DNA of 64,000 nucleotides from Uloborus plumipes (taxonomy: Eukaryota; Arthropoda; Arachnida; Araneae; Uloboridae). The stretch lies in NCBI GenBank assembly GCA_038373865.1, contig JAXGGA010002892.1:48632-112631 (forward strand). Direction: 5' to 3'. How positions within the stretch are numbered: the first letter of the stretch is position 1; every line of letters begins with the position of its first letter. Positions 61,101 to 64,000 of the stretch are shown one piece after another. A model generated the notes under the pieces. That model saw only the letters and a program-made list of their open reading frames with translations. It did not search any database and was not told the DNA's origin. The position numbers and the translations under genes are program-made.

Positions 61101-63035
61101 AATTTAATAATACAGTTGCACCTCTATATCTATGGAAGTAGAACTTCCTAGGAAAAATTCAATGCATAGAAATTTTGATGTACAGAAGTGAGCTTAATGT
61201 TATCATAATTGCTCTAACTATAAGAGTTAGAAGTAATTTTCTTGTGCGAAACTCCATTTTTAATTTGTTTGCAAGTTACATTAATGAAAGTTAATGAATA
61301 AATTTTTCAAATGAAACTATTTTTTAAGTATATTTTTTTTATTTTTAAATAAATAGTAATTCAGGTACATTTTAAAATTTTCACTGCAGCTGAGCTGGTT
61401 TTTCAATGAAAAAAAAAGAACTTACAGGAAAAAAGCAATAGCTACAAATTAGTTTTACTAGACTAGTCGCTACATAAAATAAAAAACGACTTGGTTGTTT
61501 CTTTCTGAAAGTTATACATTTCTTCGTTTATTTATCCACTCTTTTACTTCGATTTGCTTATGGGGTTCATAGTGACAATTACTGAGATTCCTGTTTCTCC
61601 TGACTTCAGTTTTTGTGAGGCAAGCATTCTAAATTGGAATAAAATATCTTTCTGTGTCTTGAAAAAAAAAATATTGATAGGTTTTGATGTATTGAGAGTT
61701 TTTCTATGTAATGAGCAAGGGGATCTGCTAAAAGTTGTTTTATAGAAAATTTCCATATGTGGAAGTTCGCTATATGGATGTTTGACCATATTTGACCAAT
61801 AAAAAAGTATTGTATTACTGCTTATTTGAAAGTTTCTTAGATTCTCACATTCTGTCTGAAAAATCTTTCCTTTGTATTCACATTAAGTCAAGTAGGAAAT
61901 AAATACCTGAAATTAACAGTGATATCAAAGTGCAATTTTGTGAAAAATTGCATGTGCTTTGGAGTGTGAGGAACGGCTTTTTAGTTACTTTGGCTTTTGT
62001 CAAATATCTTAGTGTATATAAGAAATTTTTTTATGAGAAAAGTGACTCCTTTTGACCCAAAAATGCCAGTTGTTTTTTTTTTCTTGTAAAGTTTGTGCGT
62101 TAGGATTTTGAAAAATGTTATATTTAAAATCATTGAAATTGTTAAAATCAACTATTTTGAATTATAAAGTTTATAAATAAAAATGTTTTTAGTTGAATAA
62201 ATAAATAGCATGAAAATATTTTATCTCTTAATTCTTTGATTTTAGTTTTGTACTTTATAAGTTTAATAGCTATTTCAATATAGGTTTACGGCCCTTGTCG
62301 TACGGGAAATATGTACTTTACTTACATTAAAATGAATTACACAACCAAAATTTGGGAACACATGCTTATACATCAAAAACATTAAAATTACAGTTGTCAA
62401 ATGGGGAGAAGTACATCATGCTGACTTAGCAGAAATTTCTTGTGTCTTGCTGTATACTAGGCAGAAAGTTCTTTTCAATTCAGTCAAGGAATGACTACGT
62501 ATTCTTAATTTCTGGAATTGTTCGACTACAGAACTGTAGTGTACTTAATTATTTTTTTAAAAATATTCTGAATTCTGTAGATATTTTCTTTGCAAATCTG
62601 TATAAAATCTACAATACAGTACAAAAAATTGACTTATTAATAAAATGTTATAGTGCAAGAGTGATATATTTCATTTTGTTTGTTGATGGAAATTTATTTA
62701 TTTATGTTGGTTGCTAAACCATTTTTTCTTTTTTTCCTTAGGCATGATTTGAGCAGTTCACTTTACTTTGGTTACTAATCTTTTTTTTTTTTTTTTTGCT
62801 TAGACATGATTTGTGCTGCTCAGTTTACTTTGGATCAGCAATGGTATCGTGCAATAGTGAAAAATTTGCCTGGTGGAACAAATGTTGAAGTGCAATATGT
62901 TGACTTTGGAAATTCCGAAGTTGTTCATTACAAGCGTTTGCGGAAACTTTTGACAAATTTAACAAACTTAATATTCAAGCAATACCGTGCAAGTTAGCTG
63001 ATATTGCTCCAAAAGGAGGAAAATGGACAGTCGAA
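16536..63035 (+). CDS. RNF17: RNF17/TDRD4-like (Qin-like) RING, B-box and Tudor protein; 5' 23 exons, runs past the window
   Basis: Twenty-three exons join with consistent phases into about 822 residues. The RING finger has C10, C13, C37, H39, C42, C45, C57 and C60. Two B-box zinc fingers lie at about 119-160 and 168-212, a helical linker at about 215-315, an extended Tudor domain at about 448-670 with core WYRGRVKR and VSYIDYGNSE, and the start of a second at about 685-822 with QQWYRAIVKN and VQYVDFGNSE. The stretch TPVSVRDALVFLEHA resembles the equivalent region of vertebrate RNF17. RNF17 and fly Qin/Kumo act in germline granules in the piRNA pathway; Tudor domains of this type bind methylated arginines of PIWI proteins. 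Known family members have about five Tudor domains, so the rest should lie to the right. Exon 23 has a one-base frameshift. The gene contains many intronic transposons. Exon details are listed separately. Confidence 0.9.
16769..16884. repeat. hairpin insertion flanked by 13-bp direct repeats
   Basis: CACAGTTGTCATG occurs at 16756-16768 and 16885-16897. Between them are arms of about 28 bp (16798-16825 and 16857-16885) containing ATAATCCAACGTTAAAAGAA and its complement. It lies in intron 1. The direct repeats look like a target duplication, but I do not recognise the element. Confidence 0.55.
17244..17635 (+). repeat. left subterminal 12-mer cluster (ACAGAGGGGACA x4)
   Basis: Perfect copies of ACAGAGGGGACA at 17245-17256, 17414-17425, 17604-17615 and 17624-17635, all in the same orientation. 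They lie between the terminal repeat and the stop codon of the transposase frame. Repeated subterminal motifs of this kind often bind transposase (inference). Confidence 0.85.
17657..19831 (-). CDS. putative transposase with RNase-H-like D-D-D core
   Basis: The frame encodes 724 residues without interruption; translation may really start at Met40 (19714) or Met42 (19708), because the first 34 residues translate a 33-bp tandem repeat. Residues 44-105 are strongly basic (KMRKWRANLSEEKKNYYKQK onward), suiting DNA binding or nuclear import. Residues 258-305 hold a Cys/His cluster (CICAQH; CSFNSTCLTNKCNTC), a possible zinc module. VDFSENF (D396), IFSDGAAGHFKQ (D480) and HGKGAVDGVGGTIKR (D517) resemble the acidic triad of RNase-H-fold transposases, with the third in a conserved-looking Gly-rich loop. 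Residues 640-680 (KIGDFLLV...) look like a small beta domain. I recall similar uncharacterised proteins in animal genomes but cannot name a superfamily. The intact frame suggests recent activity. Confidence 0.75.
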   Translation of the reverse strand: MATSCLDEVIFMFGNILYSTCVLFGNILYSTCVLDLKSNMDMPAEKMRKWRANLSEEKKNYYKQKDKEYKKKKYQNRSNSKKEEDRIKERLKKQKQRARKKAAIMQELQQEAASSTHLAYKSPQSLGKALSKVRKALPASPRKRKCVVEKLSIKENLLQKPNRTTSASNKVAVEVENRVVQFYESDEISYQAPGRKDSIVVKDSNGQKIVKQKKYMICNIKEAYIHFKTIHPHTIIGKSKFAEFRPKHILPVGKTPHNVCICAQHANINFLLKSHPSLPKTHKELLEVSTCSFNSTCLTNKCNTCKDGALFEEYVAVNISNAGVDICQDVSYNQWIKNSENGQYEKVIKECDLSEVIEKIISMFPVFANHAYEKSVQSEYFKKLREDPKEVLLQVDFSENFTFFDQEEIQSAHWNNAQCTIYTAVAWFPYNGKKESASFVVISNYMQHDKYAVHTFNRMVIEQLRRKVEVPLSNIHIFSDGAAGHFKQRYTLCNITCESPVISWHFFASAHGKGAVDGVGGTIKRLVFEGVKANRWRPAPKTAADFAMCAQSSTSAIEVLYCPEDQVKENIPILDDRLDDILPISGIHRVHSVRVKKPYVVEYSHVSEMSETTLFSFRRDINPLDGYDSIGDHSENEIPYKIGDFLLVSVSGKKRYLTFVAQVTSVELEFYSVIFLRSTGPRTYIYKDGDISCISVHEIVKKLPTPVINSRRLVNFPEEIHSDC
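19734..19835. repeat. 33-bp tandem repeat at the transposase N terminus
   Basis: ACACATGTGCTGTACAG plus ATGTTGCCAAACA occurs twice in tandem and partially a third time. In frame it reads FGNILYSTCVL twice, so either the repeat is coding or the true start is downstream. Confidence 0.8.
19891..20083. repeat. right subterminal 12-mer cluster (x3)
   Basis: A one-mismatch copy GCAGAGGGGACA lies at 19891-19902, an inverted perfect copy at 19911-19922 and a direct perfect copy at 20072-20083. The first two face each other across 8 bp and form a hairpin just upstream of the transposase frame, where its promoter should be, so autoregulation is possible. Confidence 0.85.
20552..20673 (+). CDS. RNF17: RNF17-like exon 2: rest of the RING finger
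   Basis: Begins after TTTTACAG in phase 1 and reads SNRAQSFSRVPFILPC then RHSICEHCLRTSLKHK and TVVCSICK. It supplies ligands C37, H39, C42, C45, C57 and C60. Donor AAG|GTATAC, phase 0. The match in phase and zinc spacing to exon 1 across about 4 kb is strong evidence for both. Confidence 0.85.
20911..21007. mobile_element. Tigger/pogo-like mini-MITE
   Basis: 97 bp flanked by TA on both sides, with ends CAGATGAACCTC and the complement of CAGTTGAAC. The terminal motif is typical of Tigger/pogo elements. Located in intron 2. Confidence 0.6.
21218..21321 (+). CDS. RNF17: RNF17-like exon 3: linker
   Basis: After a T-rich tract ending TTTTCAG it reads TSTDVAEGESAQSNYQPDVH then ALGILNVNLKHSIP, phase 2 at donor CCTAG|GTATAC. 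An upstream donor (TTAG|GTATCC) breaks the frame with exon 4, so I chose this one. Disordered linker between RING and B-box. Confidence 0.6.
21831..22225. mobile_element. decayed hAT-like element
   Basis: Starts CAGTGGTAGATTTAGCATAT and contains GCAATTGCAAGGGG, GGATTGAAGTTCTG-like words and AAGTGGCCC near its right end. A shorter relative is at 22600-22710. Ends are diverged and boundaries approximate. Confidence 0.45.
22600..22710. repeat. short relative of the 21831 element
   Basis: Shares GCAATTGCAAGGGG at one end and AGGGATCCAAAACTGG-ACATAAAAA plus TAAGCGGCCC at the other with the preceding element, with the interior largely deleted. Confidence 0.5.
22991..23055 (+). CDS. RNF17: RNF17-like exon 4: linker
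   Basis: After TTTTTTTCAG it reads TKIKMVPSTNLQKNLKESFN R in the frame set by exon 3, ending phase 1 at AGAA|GTATGA. Small and low in information, accepted because it alone links exon 3 to exon 5 in frame. Confidence 0.6.
23686..23916 (+). pseudogene. LINE reverse transcriptase C-terminal fragment
   Basis: The open frame ends with FHCLKLFKSQANLEIRRNYY then SNRVVGTWNTLQEEAV and a stop. This LKLFK...RRNYYSNRVVGTWNTL pattern is the conserved C-terminal tail found in arthropod non-LTR retrotransposon proteins. It is a 5'-truncated insertion in intron 4, and target duplications were not found. Confidence 0.7.
23917..25172 (+). other. intron 4 remainder, nothing recognised
   Basis: AT-rich DNA between the LINE fragment and exon 5. 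Short frames are low-complexity and none has splice sites in phase with neighbouring exons. Confidence 0.4.
25173..25264 (+). CDS. RNF17: RNF17-like exon 5: B-box 1
   Basis: Reads EMACGNCKANQAQW then QCDKCERNFCNACFDE. Cysteine pairs C-x2-C, C-x2-C and C-x2-C match a B-box type zinc finger completed by histidines in exon 6. Acceptor TTCCTAG, donor GAG|GTATGA, phase 0. Confidence 0.85.
25815..25864 (+). CDS. RNF17: RNF17-like exon 6: end of B-box 1
   Basis: Reads VHVHLKKHEGKKIFAE, giving the B-box histidines. Acceptor GATACAG, donor AAGT|GTAAGT, phase 2. Confidence 0.85.
27187..27420. repeat. degenerate (AATG)n-like microsatellite
   Basis: ATGAGTGAGTAAAT, AATGAATGAATAA and related words repeat imperfectly. 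Intron 6. Confidence 0.7.
27715..27745. repeat. (AT)n microsatellite
   Basis: About 15 perfect AT dinucleotides in intron 6, followed by ATTATTATT. Confidence 0.9.
27905..28450. repeat. dispersed repeat with Tigger-like words
   Basis: The segment to about 28180 resembles 49155-49480: both share CTCATCTGC or CATATCTGC, CTTTTTAT, then CACCAGGTA or CGCCAGGTA at similar spacing. Near 28365-28445, ACTATCCGGCATCGCGGAAA and CCAGCATGCCGGTTAATGCG resemble ends of Tigger/pogo elements. Boundaries uncertain. Confidence 0.4.
28622..28769 (+). CDS. RNF17: RNF17-like exon 7: B-box 2
   Basis: Reads YNTMVQNGCPEHNNKDIEFY then CELDNKLTCSFCMLIGSH and VGHEVKTLVDK. The order C-x2-H ... C ... C-x2-C ... H-x2-H is a textbook type 2 B-box as in TRIM proteins. 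Acceptor TTCTTTAG, donor AAA|GTAAGT, phase 0. Confidence 0.9.
29075..29150 (+). mobile_element. tRNA-derived SINE fragment
   Basis: TGCCGTGGTTGGATAGACCG resembles an A box and GCAGGTTCGATCCTGC a B box about 35 bp later. The sequence does not form a full cloverleaf with paired ends, so I call a SINE rather than a tRNA gene. Intron 7. Confidence 0.45.
29499..29557. repeat. pair of CCCGAG/CTCGGG hairpins
   Basis: CCCGAG-TTTT-CTCGGG at 29499-29514 and CCCGAG-ATAA-CTCGGG at 29542-29557, both followed by ATAAT. Intron 7; possibly a repeat end. Confidence 0.6.
30131..30211 (+). CDS. RNF17: RNF17-like exon 8: helical linker
   Basis: Reads NKSCAEDLKRVLNEITEVQK then RMKYTDH, a heptad-like amphipathic helix as after B-boxes in TRIM proteins. 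Acceptor TTTTTTTAG, donor CAC|GTAAGT, phase 0. Confidence 0.8.
30519..30701. mobile_element. hAT MITE (CAGGSCCGT family), copy 1
   Basis: Ends CAGGCCCGTTATTT and AAATGACGTCCCTG, flanked by ACTCGACT and ACTCAACT (7 of 8 identical). The interior GAGAAATCAATGTATATACA matches the element at 60893-61054. Intron 8. Confidence 0.7.
31169..31332. mobile_element. Tigger/pogo-like MITE
   Basis: Ends CAGTAAAATTCTGTTGCAAC and the complement of CAGTAAAATCTCATTATAGC, with TA after the right end but TG before the left. 164 bp in intron 8. Confidence 0.55.
31912..32012 (+). CDS. RNF17: RNF17-like exon 9: helical linker
   Basis: Reads LLAEVIPTQKVDISKYIKNV then HDHFHELHALLQL. Acceptor TTCTGTAG, donor CTAAG|GTTGGT, phase 2. 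Confidence 0.8.
32469..32691. mobile_element. small hAT-like MITE nested in the 2.66-kb hAT
   Basis: Ends resemble CAG(TATA)GGGTTAGAAA and the complement of CAGGGTTCGAA; flanks ACATACGG and ACATATGA match at 6 of 8. Contains the near-palindrome ACTGGTCTTCTCGACCAGT. Confidence 0.5.
32988..33937. mobile_element. hAT MITE CAGTGGCGGCTCGTG nested in the 2.66-kb hAT
   Basis: Ends CAGTGGCGGCTCGTG and CGAGCCGCCACTG, flanked by the perfect 8-bp duplication GTACTGCA (32980-32987 and 33938-33945). 950 bp without a transposase frame. Confidence 0.85.
35310..35495. repeat. duplicated segment and 10-bp-stem hairpin
   Basis: About 36 bp starting GAAAGTGTA at 35310 recurs at 35457. Between them, ATTCCTGAAC and its complement (35426-35454) form a hairpin. 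Intron 9. Confidence 0.6.
35500..36847 (+). other. intron 9 remainder
   Basis: AT-rich sequence with A runs at 35879-35892 and 36223-36252. No element ends or coding signal recognised. Confidence 0.4.
36848..36914 (+). CDS. RNF17: RNF17-like exon 10: helical linker
   Basis: Reads EAELISQLEDISQQNIQPIE then KM. Acceptor GATTTTAG, donor ATG|GTGAGC, phase 0. Confidence 0.75.
36999..37047 (+). CDS. RNF17: RNF17-like exon 11, with GC donor
   Basis: Reads KSEVSAYHKDLIAVKR plus one base. The donor is AG|GCAAGT, a GC-AG intron; only this position keeps phase with exon 12. Acceptor TTTTTACAG. Confidence 0.75.
37433..37568 (+). CDS. RNF17: RNF17-like exon 12
   Basis: Reads AEKVVENPYLAVSAPALLKK then LEEFKTLPYYLVGITDNK and DESLSI. 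Acceptor TTTGCCAG, donor AGA|GTAAGT, phase 2. No named domain. Confidence 0.85.
37569..39110 (+). other. intron 12, left part
   Basis: AT-rich. CAGGGACATAACTAGGCC near 38199 resembles a hAT left end and precedes a C run (38251-38262), but I found no matching right end. Confidence 0.35.
39111..40496 (+). mobile_element. non-autonomous Helitron
   Basis: Starts TCTTCATATAAAAACACACA after an A (39110). Ends with hairpin GCCCG-TGCAACGC-CGGGC, then CACACAGCTAG, followed by a T (40497). This fits Helitrons: 5' TC, 3' hairpin, CTRR end, insertion between A and T, no duplication. The final ACAGCTAG is shared with the Helitron-like copies at 3184 and 9384. No Rep/helicase frame. Intron 12. Confidence 0.7.
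40669..40740 (+). CDS. RNF17: RNF17-like exon 13
   Basis: Reads ITIDPEFDKKIKDLGKIIVA then LSP plus two bases. Acceptor TTTTCTAG, donor CAAA|GTAAGT, phase 2. Confidence 0.8.
41349..41987. mobile_element. DNA transposon with CACAGGCCAAC ends and TAA flanks
   Basis: Ends CACAGGCCAAC and its complement, extended by AT-rich similarity to about 40 bp, flanked by TAA (41346-41348 and 41988-41990). The 3-bp duplication points to PIF/Harbinger. No transposase. Intron 13. Confidence 0.65.
42543..43428. mobile_element. Tigger-like element flanked by a 13-bp direct repeat
   Basis: Ends TACAATCGAACCTTGTTGAT and the complement of TACAGACAAACCTTGTTAAA resemble each other as inverted repeats. The sequence TTAGTGTTATCAA lies on both sides (42530-42542 and 43429-43441). 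Intron 13. Confidence 0.55.
43024..43105. repeat. (TA)n/(TG)n microsatellite
   Basis: TATATA, TGTGTG, TATATA and a long TGTGTG tract in succession, inside the preceding element. Confidence 0.9.
43867..43940 (+). CDS. RNF17: RNF17-like exon 14
   Basis: Reads FTLKAKDELPENYTYEMPEK then FSAY plus one base. Acceptor TTTTCATAG, donor TATG|GTGAGC, phase 1. Confidence 0.8.
43991..44027. repeat. perfect 16-bp-stem hairpin
   Basis: CCATTTTAGGTAAAAT, loop CAGAT, then the exact complement. It lies 50 bp after exon 14. Could be a tiny foldback element. Confidence 0.8.
44028..46331 (+). other. intron 14, nothing recognised
   Basis: AT-rich with a G run at about 45305-45315. No element ends or in-phase exon seen. 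Confidence 0.35.
46332..46454 (+). CDS. RNF17: RNF17-like exon 15: Ser-rich linker
   Basis: Reads DSKSLATAESFSEDSLSVKS then HKSSNNVGIQKSLKCREFTR. Acceptor ATTTCAG, donor AGAA|GTGAGT, phase 1. Likely disordered. Confidence 0.8.
46930..47275. repeat. decayed repeat with GAATTGAAG words
   Basis: GAATTGAAGTTTTAAAAAGG, GATGATCTTTGGTGATGTG and TTTTCTGAATTGAAG recur imperfectly, like 21831-22225 and, inverted, 50434-51720. Intron 15. Confidence 0.45.
48287..48445 (+). CDS. RNF17: RNF17-like exon 16: start of extended Tudor domain 1
   Basis: Reads VPEEVFASHITSPSSFWMQK then FSDRRKLHDLSEAINKWC and KYEGKKHIVDAVEK. The pattern V-x-A-S-H-I-x-S-P-x-x-F-W is the usual start of an extended Tudor (SN-like) domain. 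Acceptor ATTGTAG, donor AAAG|GTAGGT, phase 1. Confidence 0.9.
49155..49480. repeat. dispersed repeat, second copy
   Basis: Resembles 27905-28180 (CATATCTGCCCTTTTTATCA, then TTGCCGCCAGGTA). Intron 16. Confidence 0.4.
50434..51720. mobile_element. hAT-like element built of decayed internal repeats
   Basis: Ends CAGTGTTTCTTTCAGGCAT and TGTCTGAAAGAAACACTG, flanked by GATGGCTG and GATGGCTT (7 of 8). The interior repeats AAAGATAGT-like words and CTTCAATTTCAAAAA-like words every 80-150 bp, with G and C runs (50459-50477, 50749-50759, 51638-51647). No transposase. Intron 16. Confidence 0.65.
51721..52589 (+). other. intron 16, right part
   Basis: A moderately GC-balanced patch at 51720-52020 and a C run at 52079-52092, origin unknown. 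Nothing else recognised. Confidence 0.35.
52590..52800 (+). CDS. RNF17: RNF17-like exon 17: Tudor core 1
   Basis: Reads DLYIVQYSADKKWYRGRVKR ... PMVEVSYIDYGNSEIVPMS. W-Y-R-G-R-V and Y-I-D-Y-G-N-S-E are the canonical Tudor barrel strands, including aromatic-cage-type residues and the Asn that contacts methylarginine in related domains. A hydrophilic insert of about 30 residues separates the strands, as in the equivalent RNF17 domain. Acceptor GTTTCAG, donor CCAA|GTAAGA, phase 2. Confidence 0.92.
52801..54367 (+). other. intron 17, left part
   Basis: GTCACTCC near 53524 and GGAGTGAC near 53658 could be ends of a small MITE but flanks do not confirm it. Otherwise AT-rich. Confidence 0.3.
54381..54835 (-). 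mobile_element. 5'-truncated LINE insertion (R1/LOA-like C terminus)
   Basis: Perfect 13-bp target duplication ACCCAAGTAGCTT at 54368-54380 and 54836-54848, and a (TTCA)n tail at the minus-strand 3' end. The minus strand is open down to a stop at 54469-54471 and reads WVSYARWLQSDSQRQAKALN ... LLTGHCTLNRHLNLLGI then CRGC ... GHVLCECDF. The LTGHC...NRHL and C-x2-C-x8-H-x4-C features are the C-terminal region of R1/LOA/I-type retrotransposon proteins. Intron 17, antisense to the gene. Confidence 0.85.
54849..56612 (+). other. intron 17, right part
   Basis: AT-rich. GAAACTCCT-type words repeat at 55820-55900 as a weak tandem repeat of about 30 bp. No gene or clear element. Confidence 0.35.
56613..56697 (+). 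CDS. RNF17: RNF17-like exon 18
   Basis: Reads FRHIQARFLNLPGMAKECSL then IGIQPADG, the helix and strand after the Tudor core. Acceptor ACTATAG, donor GGT|GTAAGT, phase 0. Confidence 0.9.
57441..57509 (+). CDS. RNF17: RNF17-like exon 19
   Basis: Reads VDWSADALNTFKKFVEKKPL then LMQ. W-S-x-x-A-x-x-x-F-x-x-F is typical of the SN-like part of extended Tudor domains. Acceptor GCTTACAG, donor CAG|GTAGAT, phase 0. Confidence 0.9.
57595..57739 (+). CDS. RNF17: RNF17-like exon 20: RNF17 signature
   Basis: Reads TYEERNNVLLVDLSQKPDSS then IAYDTPVSVRDALVFLEHAV and FPAGVISP. D-x-P-V-S-x-R-D-A-L-V-F-x-E is recognisably the vertebrate RNF17 sequence at this point, the best evidence for the family call. Acceptor ATTCCAG, donor CCAA|GTAAAT, phase 1. 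Confidence 0.92.
57878..59627. mobile_element. DNA transposon with CAGGGATCAA ends
   Basis: Ends CAGGGATCAAAGTCGTC and the complement of CACGGATCAATGCGACC, followed inward on both sides by CCTATATTT words. TCATTT lies immediately on both sides (57872-57877 and 59628-59633). 1.75 kb with no transposase recognised; a smaller element is nested at 59208-59463. Intron 20. Confidence 0.6.
59208..59463. mobile_element. nested element with CAGAGACCGC/GCGGTCCCTG ends
   Basis: 256 bp with inverted ends, flanked directly by AAACC on both sides (59203-59207 and 59464-59468). Contains repeated TTAGCCAAATT-like and GGCGATGTGGCGA words. Confidence 0.55.
59795..59910 (+). CDS. RNF17: RNF17-like exon 21: start of Tudor domain 2
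   Basis: Reads KGSRLERKFLPPEQLRANSN then ICAILSHVNSPSYFYIQQ. I-L-S-H-V-N-S-P-x-x-F-Y parallels exon 16 and the RNF17 second extended Tudor. Acceptor CTTCAAAG is weak but phase and homology require it; donor CAG|GTTTGA, phase 0. Confidence 0.85.
59994..60096 (+). CDS. RNF17: RNF17-like exon 22
   Basis: Reads LSTAPYLSSLIFDMNDAYND then EHASLFHGIYAPRV, the helical part of extended Tudor 2. Acceptor AATTTCAG, donor GTTA|GTAAGT, phase 1. Confidence 0.88.
60118..60767. mobile_element. 650-bp foldback (mariner-type) element
   Basis: Flanked by TA on both sides. Arms of about 300 bp, starting CAGGGTGTCCACTCCTAT, are almost exact complements with few mismatches, around a centre of about 45 bp near 60425-60470. 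It lies 21 bp after exon 22 in intron 22, so the host pre-mRNA would contain a long hairpin. Confidence 0.85.
60893..61054. mobile_element. hAT MITE (CAGGSCCGT family), copy 2
   Basis: Starts CAGGGCCGTCAATTT and ends AAAATGACGGGCCTA, flanked by CCATGAGA and CTAAGAGA (6 of 8). Shares GAGAAATCAATGTAT and GGTTTTTGCT with the copy at 30519-30701. Intron 22. Confidence 0.65.
61113..61787. mobile_element. Tigger/pogo-like element
   Basis: Left end TA|CAGTTGCACCTCTATATC; right end reads in complement GGTCAAACATCCATATAGCG. The ends are diverged inverted repeats with the usual Tigger motif. No transposase seen. Intron 22. Confidence 0.45.
61790..62741 (+). other. intron 22, right part
   Basis: AT-rich. 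No elements or in-phase exons recognised before the duplicated acceptor at 62742. Confidence 0.35.
62742..62775 (+). repeat. degenerate duplicate of the exon 23 start and acceptor
   Basis: After TTTTTTCCTTAG the sequence GCATGATTTGAGCAGTTCAC then TTTACTTTGG resembles the first 33 bases of exon 23 (ACATGATTTGTGCTGCTCAG...), 62 bp upstream. Use of this acceptor would put TGA in frame after three codons. Confidence 0.7.
62804..63035 (+). CDS. RNF17: RNF17-like exon 23: Tudor core 2, with a one-base frameshift
   Basis: Reads MICAAQFTLDQQWYRAIVKN, then LPGGTNVEVQYVDFGNSEVV and HYKRLRKL: the canonical Tudor strands of domain 2. At the four-T run 62948-62951 the frame breaks; in the direct frame it ends at a TAG (62995-62997), while one base away the sequence continues FDKFNKLNIQAIPCKLADIA then PKGGKWTVE to a donor GAA|GTAAAT. 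With one more T, exon and whole-gene phase fit exactly (2,466 nt, 822 codons). Most likely a homopolymer sequencing error, otherwise a real mutation. Confidence 0.88.
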
Positions 63036-64000
63036 GTAAATATTAAAGTTTATTTAACTCATTCTTGCTTTAATTTTGCTGTTTTTAATATTAATTTAGT
63101 CAAAAAAAGAAAAAGAAAAAGTTTAACTCTGTTACTACAAAATAGCTAAAATTTCCCAAATAATTCATACTATCTGCTATAACAATCATGAATTAGTGGA
63201 ATTGTAAAAAATATAAATGCTCATCTTCTATATGAAAAAAAGTTCTGCTATTTATTATCTCTAATAAATACAGTCTGAATGTACAAGTCTAAGTACTTGT
63301 AAATTCAGAAAAAATGAGTTAATACGTAAAATTTACTGCTTTCGAAAAAAAGAATCATAACACCAGGGCTGCAAAGGCGGGGGAAAATGAGCAACTCTGA
63401 CTCCAAGAGTTTTAGAACCTCTAACTTACCCTTTTACCCCAAAATTAAACTCCACAACTGAGACTCAGTAGCCTTGTATAATGCACAATATCAGATAGAC
63501 AAGTCTTATTTCCAAGAAAATTGAAGTATCAAAATAACTAGTGTTAGAGCTATGTCTTGAACATGGCTGCCACACTTCCGTCTGGGGGACTGAATTCCGT
63601 GTTTTGTAAAATTTCGTATCATTTGGGACTTTGTTTTGTGAAAAAAATTGATTTAGCTTTAAAAATATCTCATTCATATTTTTCAACAAAAAATAGAAGC
63701 AACTGTTTAATCTTTTTCCTGCTGCACCTTGAAGTCTATATTAATAAAATAAATTATTTTAATCATTGTTATATTAATCCAGGAAATTACATTGAAGCTG
63801 TTTATTCCAGCATATCTTATAGCCAAGAATCTTTTACCGGAAATAATTTTTATTACCTGGAATCTTTTAATTTGAACTTTTAAAGTGTGATGTTTTTTTT
63901 TTTTTTTTTCAATAACAAATAAAATAACTTTTTTTAGTTTTATTGAAAACGCACATATATGTATAAAAATCGTTTCCAAGAACTAATCTGAAAAAATAAG
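63036..64000 (+). other. start of intron 23, to the window edge
   Basis: No further in-phase exon with Tudor features found. CAGGGCTGCAAAGGCGGGG near 63364 resembles a hAT end without a visible partner. The remaining Tudor domains should lie beyond 64,000. Confidence 0.4.

Noticed and set aside
62941..62960. Programmed -1 frameshifting as an explanation for the exon 23 frame break
   Set aside because: No X-XXY-YYZ slippery heptamer in the reading frame, and RNF17-like genes are not known for it. A T-run indel is simpler.

Overview
The window looks like animal nuclear DNA, most likely from an arthropod and possibly an arachnid (inference from its repeats and gene structure). It is very AT-rich and gene-poor, with long introns bounded by GT..AG sites and many DNA transposons, Helitron-like elements and truncated LINEs. 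I see no operons, ribosome binding sites, CRISPR arrays or rRNA genes.

Positions 1-16,500 are repeat-rich intergenic DNA. A possible 3' coding end lies at 1-81 and a possible 43-nt exon at 964-1006. The rest is largely mobile: hAT-type elements with target-site duplications (1402-1817, 8180-8600, 11899-12196, 12371-14828, 14922-15362), a Harbinger-like element (7117-8161), two copies of one Helitron-like element differing by exactly one 144-bp internal repeat (3184-4410 and 9384-10466), a 147-bp tandem array (4619-5632), a tRNA-derived SINE, a mariner-type foldback element and a short retroposon just upstream of the gene.

Positions 16,536-63,035 hold the first 23 coding exons of one plus-strand gene that I reconstructed exon by exon. 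All phases agree and together give about 822 residues: a complete C3HC4 RING finger, two B-boxes, a helical linker, one complete extended Tudor domain and the start of a second. The sequence around TPVSVRDALVFLEHA resembles vertebrate RNF17/TDRD4, and the RING/B-box/multi-Tudor layout matches Drosophila Qin/Kumo, both germline piRNA-pathway proteins. The gene runs off the right edge. Exon 23 carries a one-base frameshift in a T run, either a sequencing error or a real lesion.

Intron 1 of this gene, which splits the RING finger, contains a 3,221-bp minus-strand transposon (17228-20448) with an intact 724-codon frame. It has an RNase-H-like D...D...D pattern, 15-bp perfect terminal inverted repeats, a 4-bp flanking duplication TCTT, and seven copies of a 12-mer, ACAGAGGGGACA. 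I cannot place it in a named superfamily, and it is my best candidate for something undescribed. Later introns hold more insertions, some nested: hAT and Tigger-like MITEs, a 1.4-kb Helitron, a 650-bp near-perfect foldback element and two LINE fragments. A transposon-silencing gene is thus itself heavily loaded with transposons.
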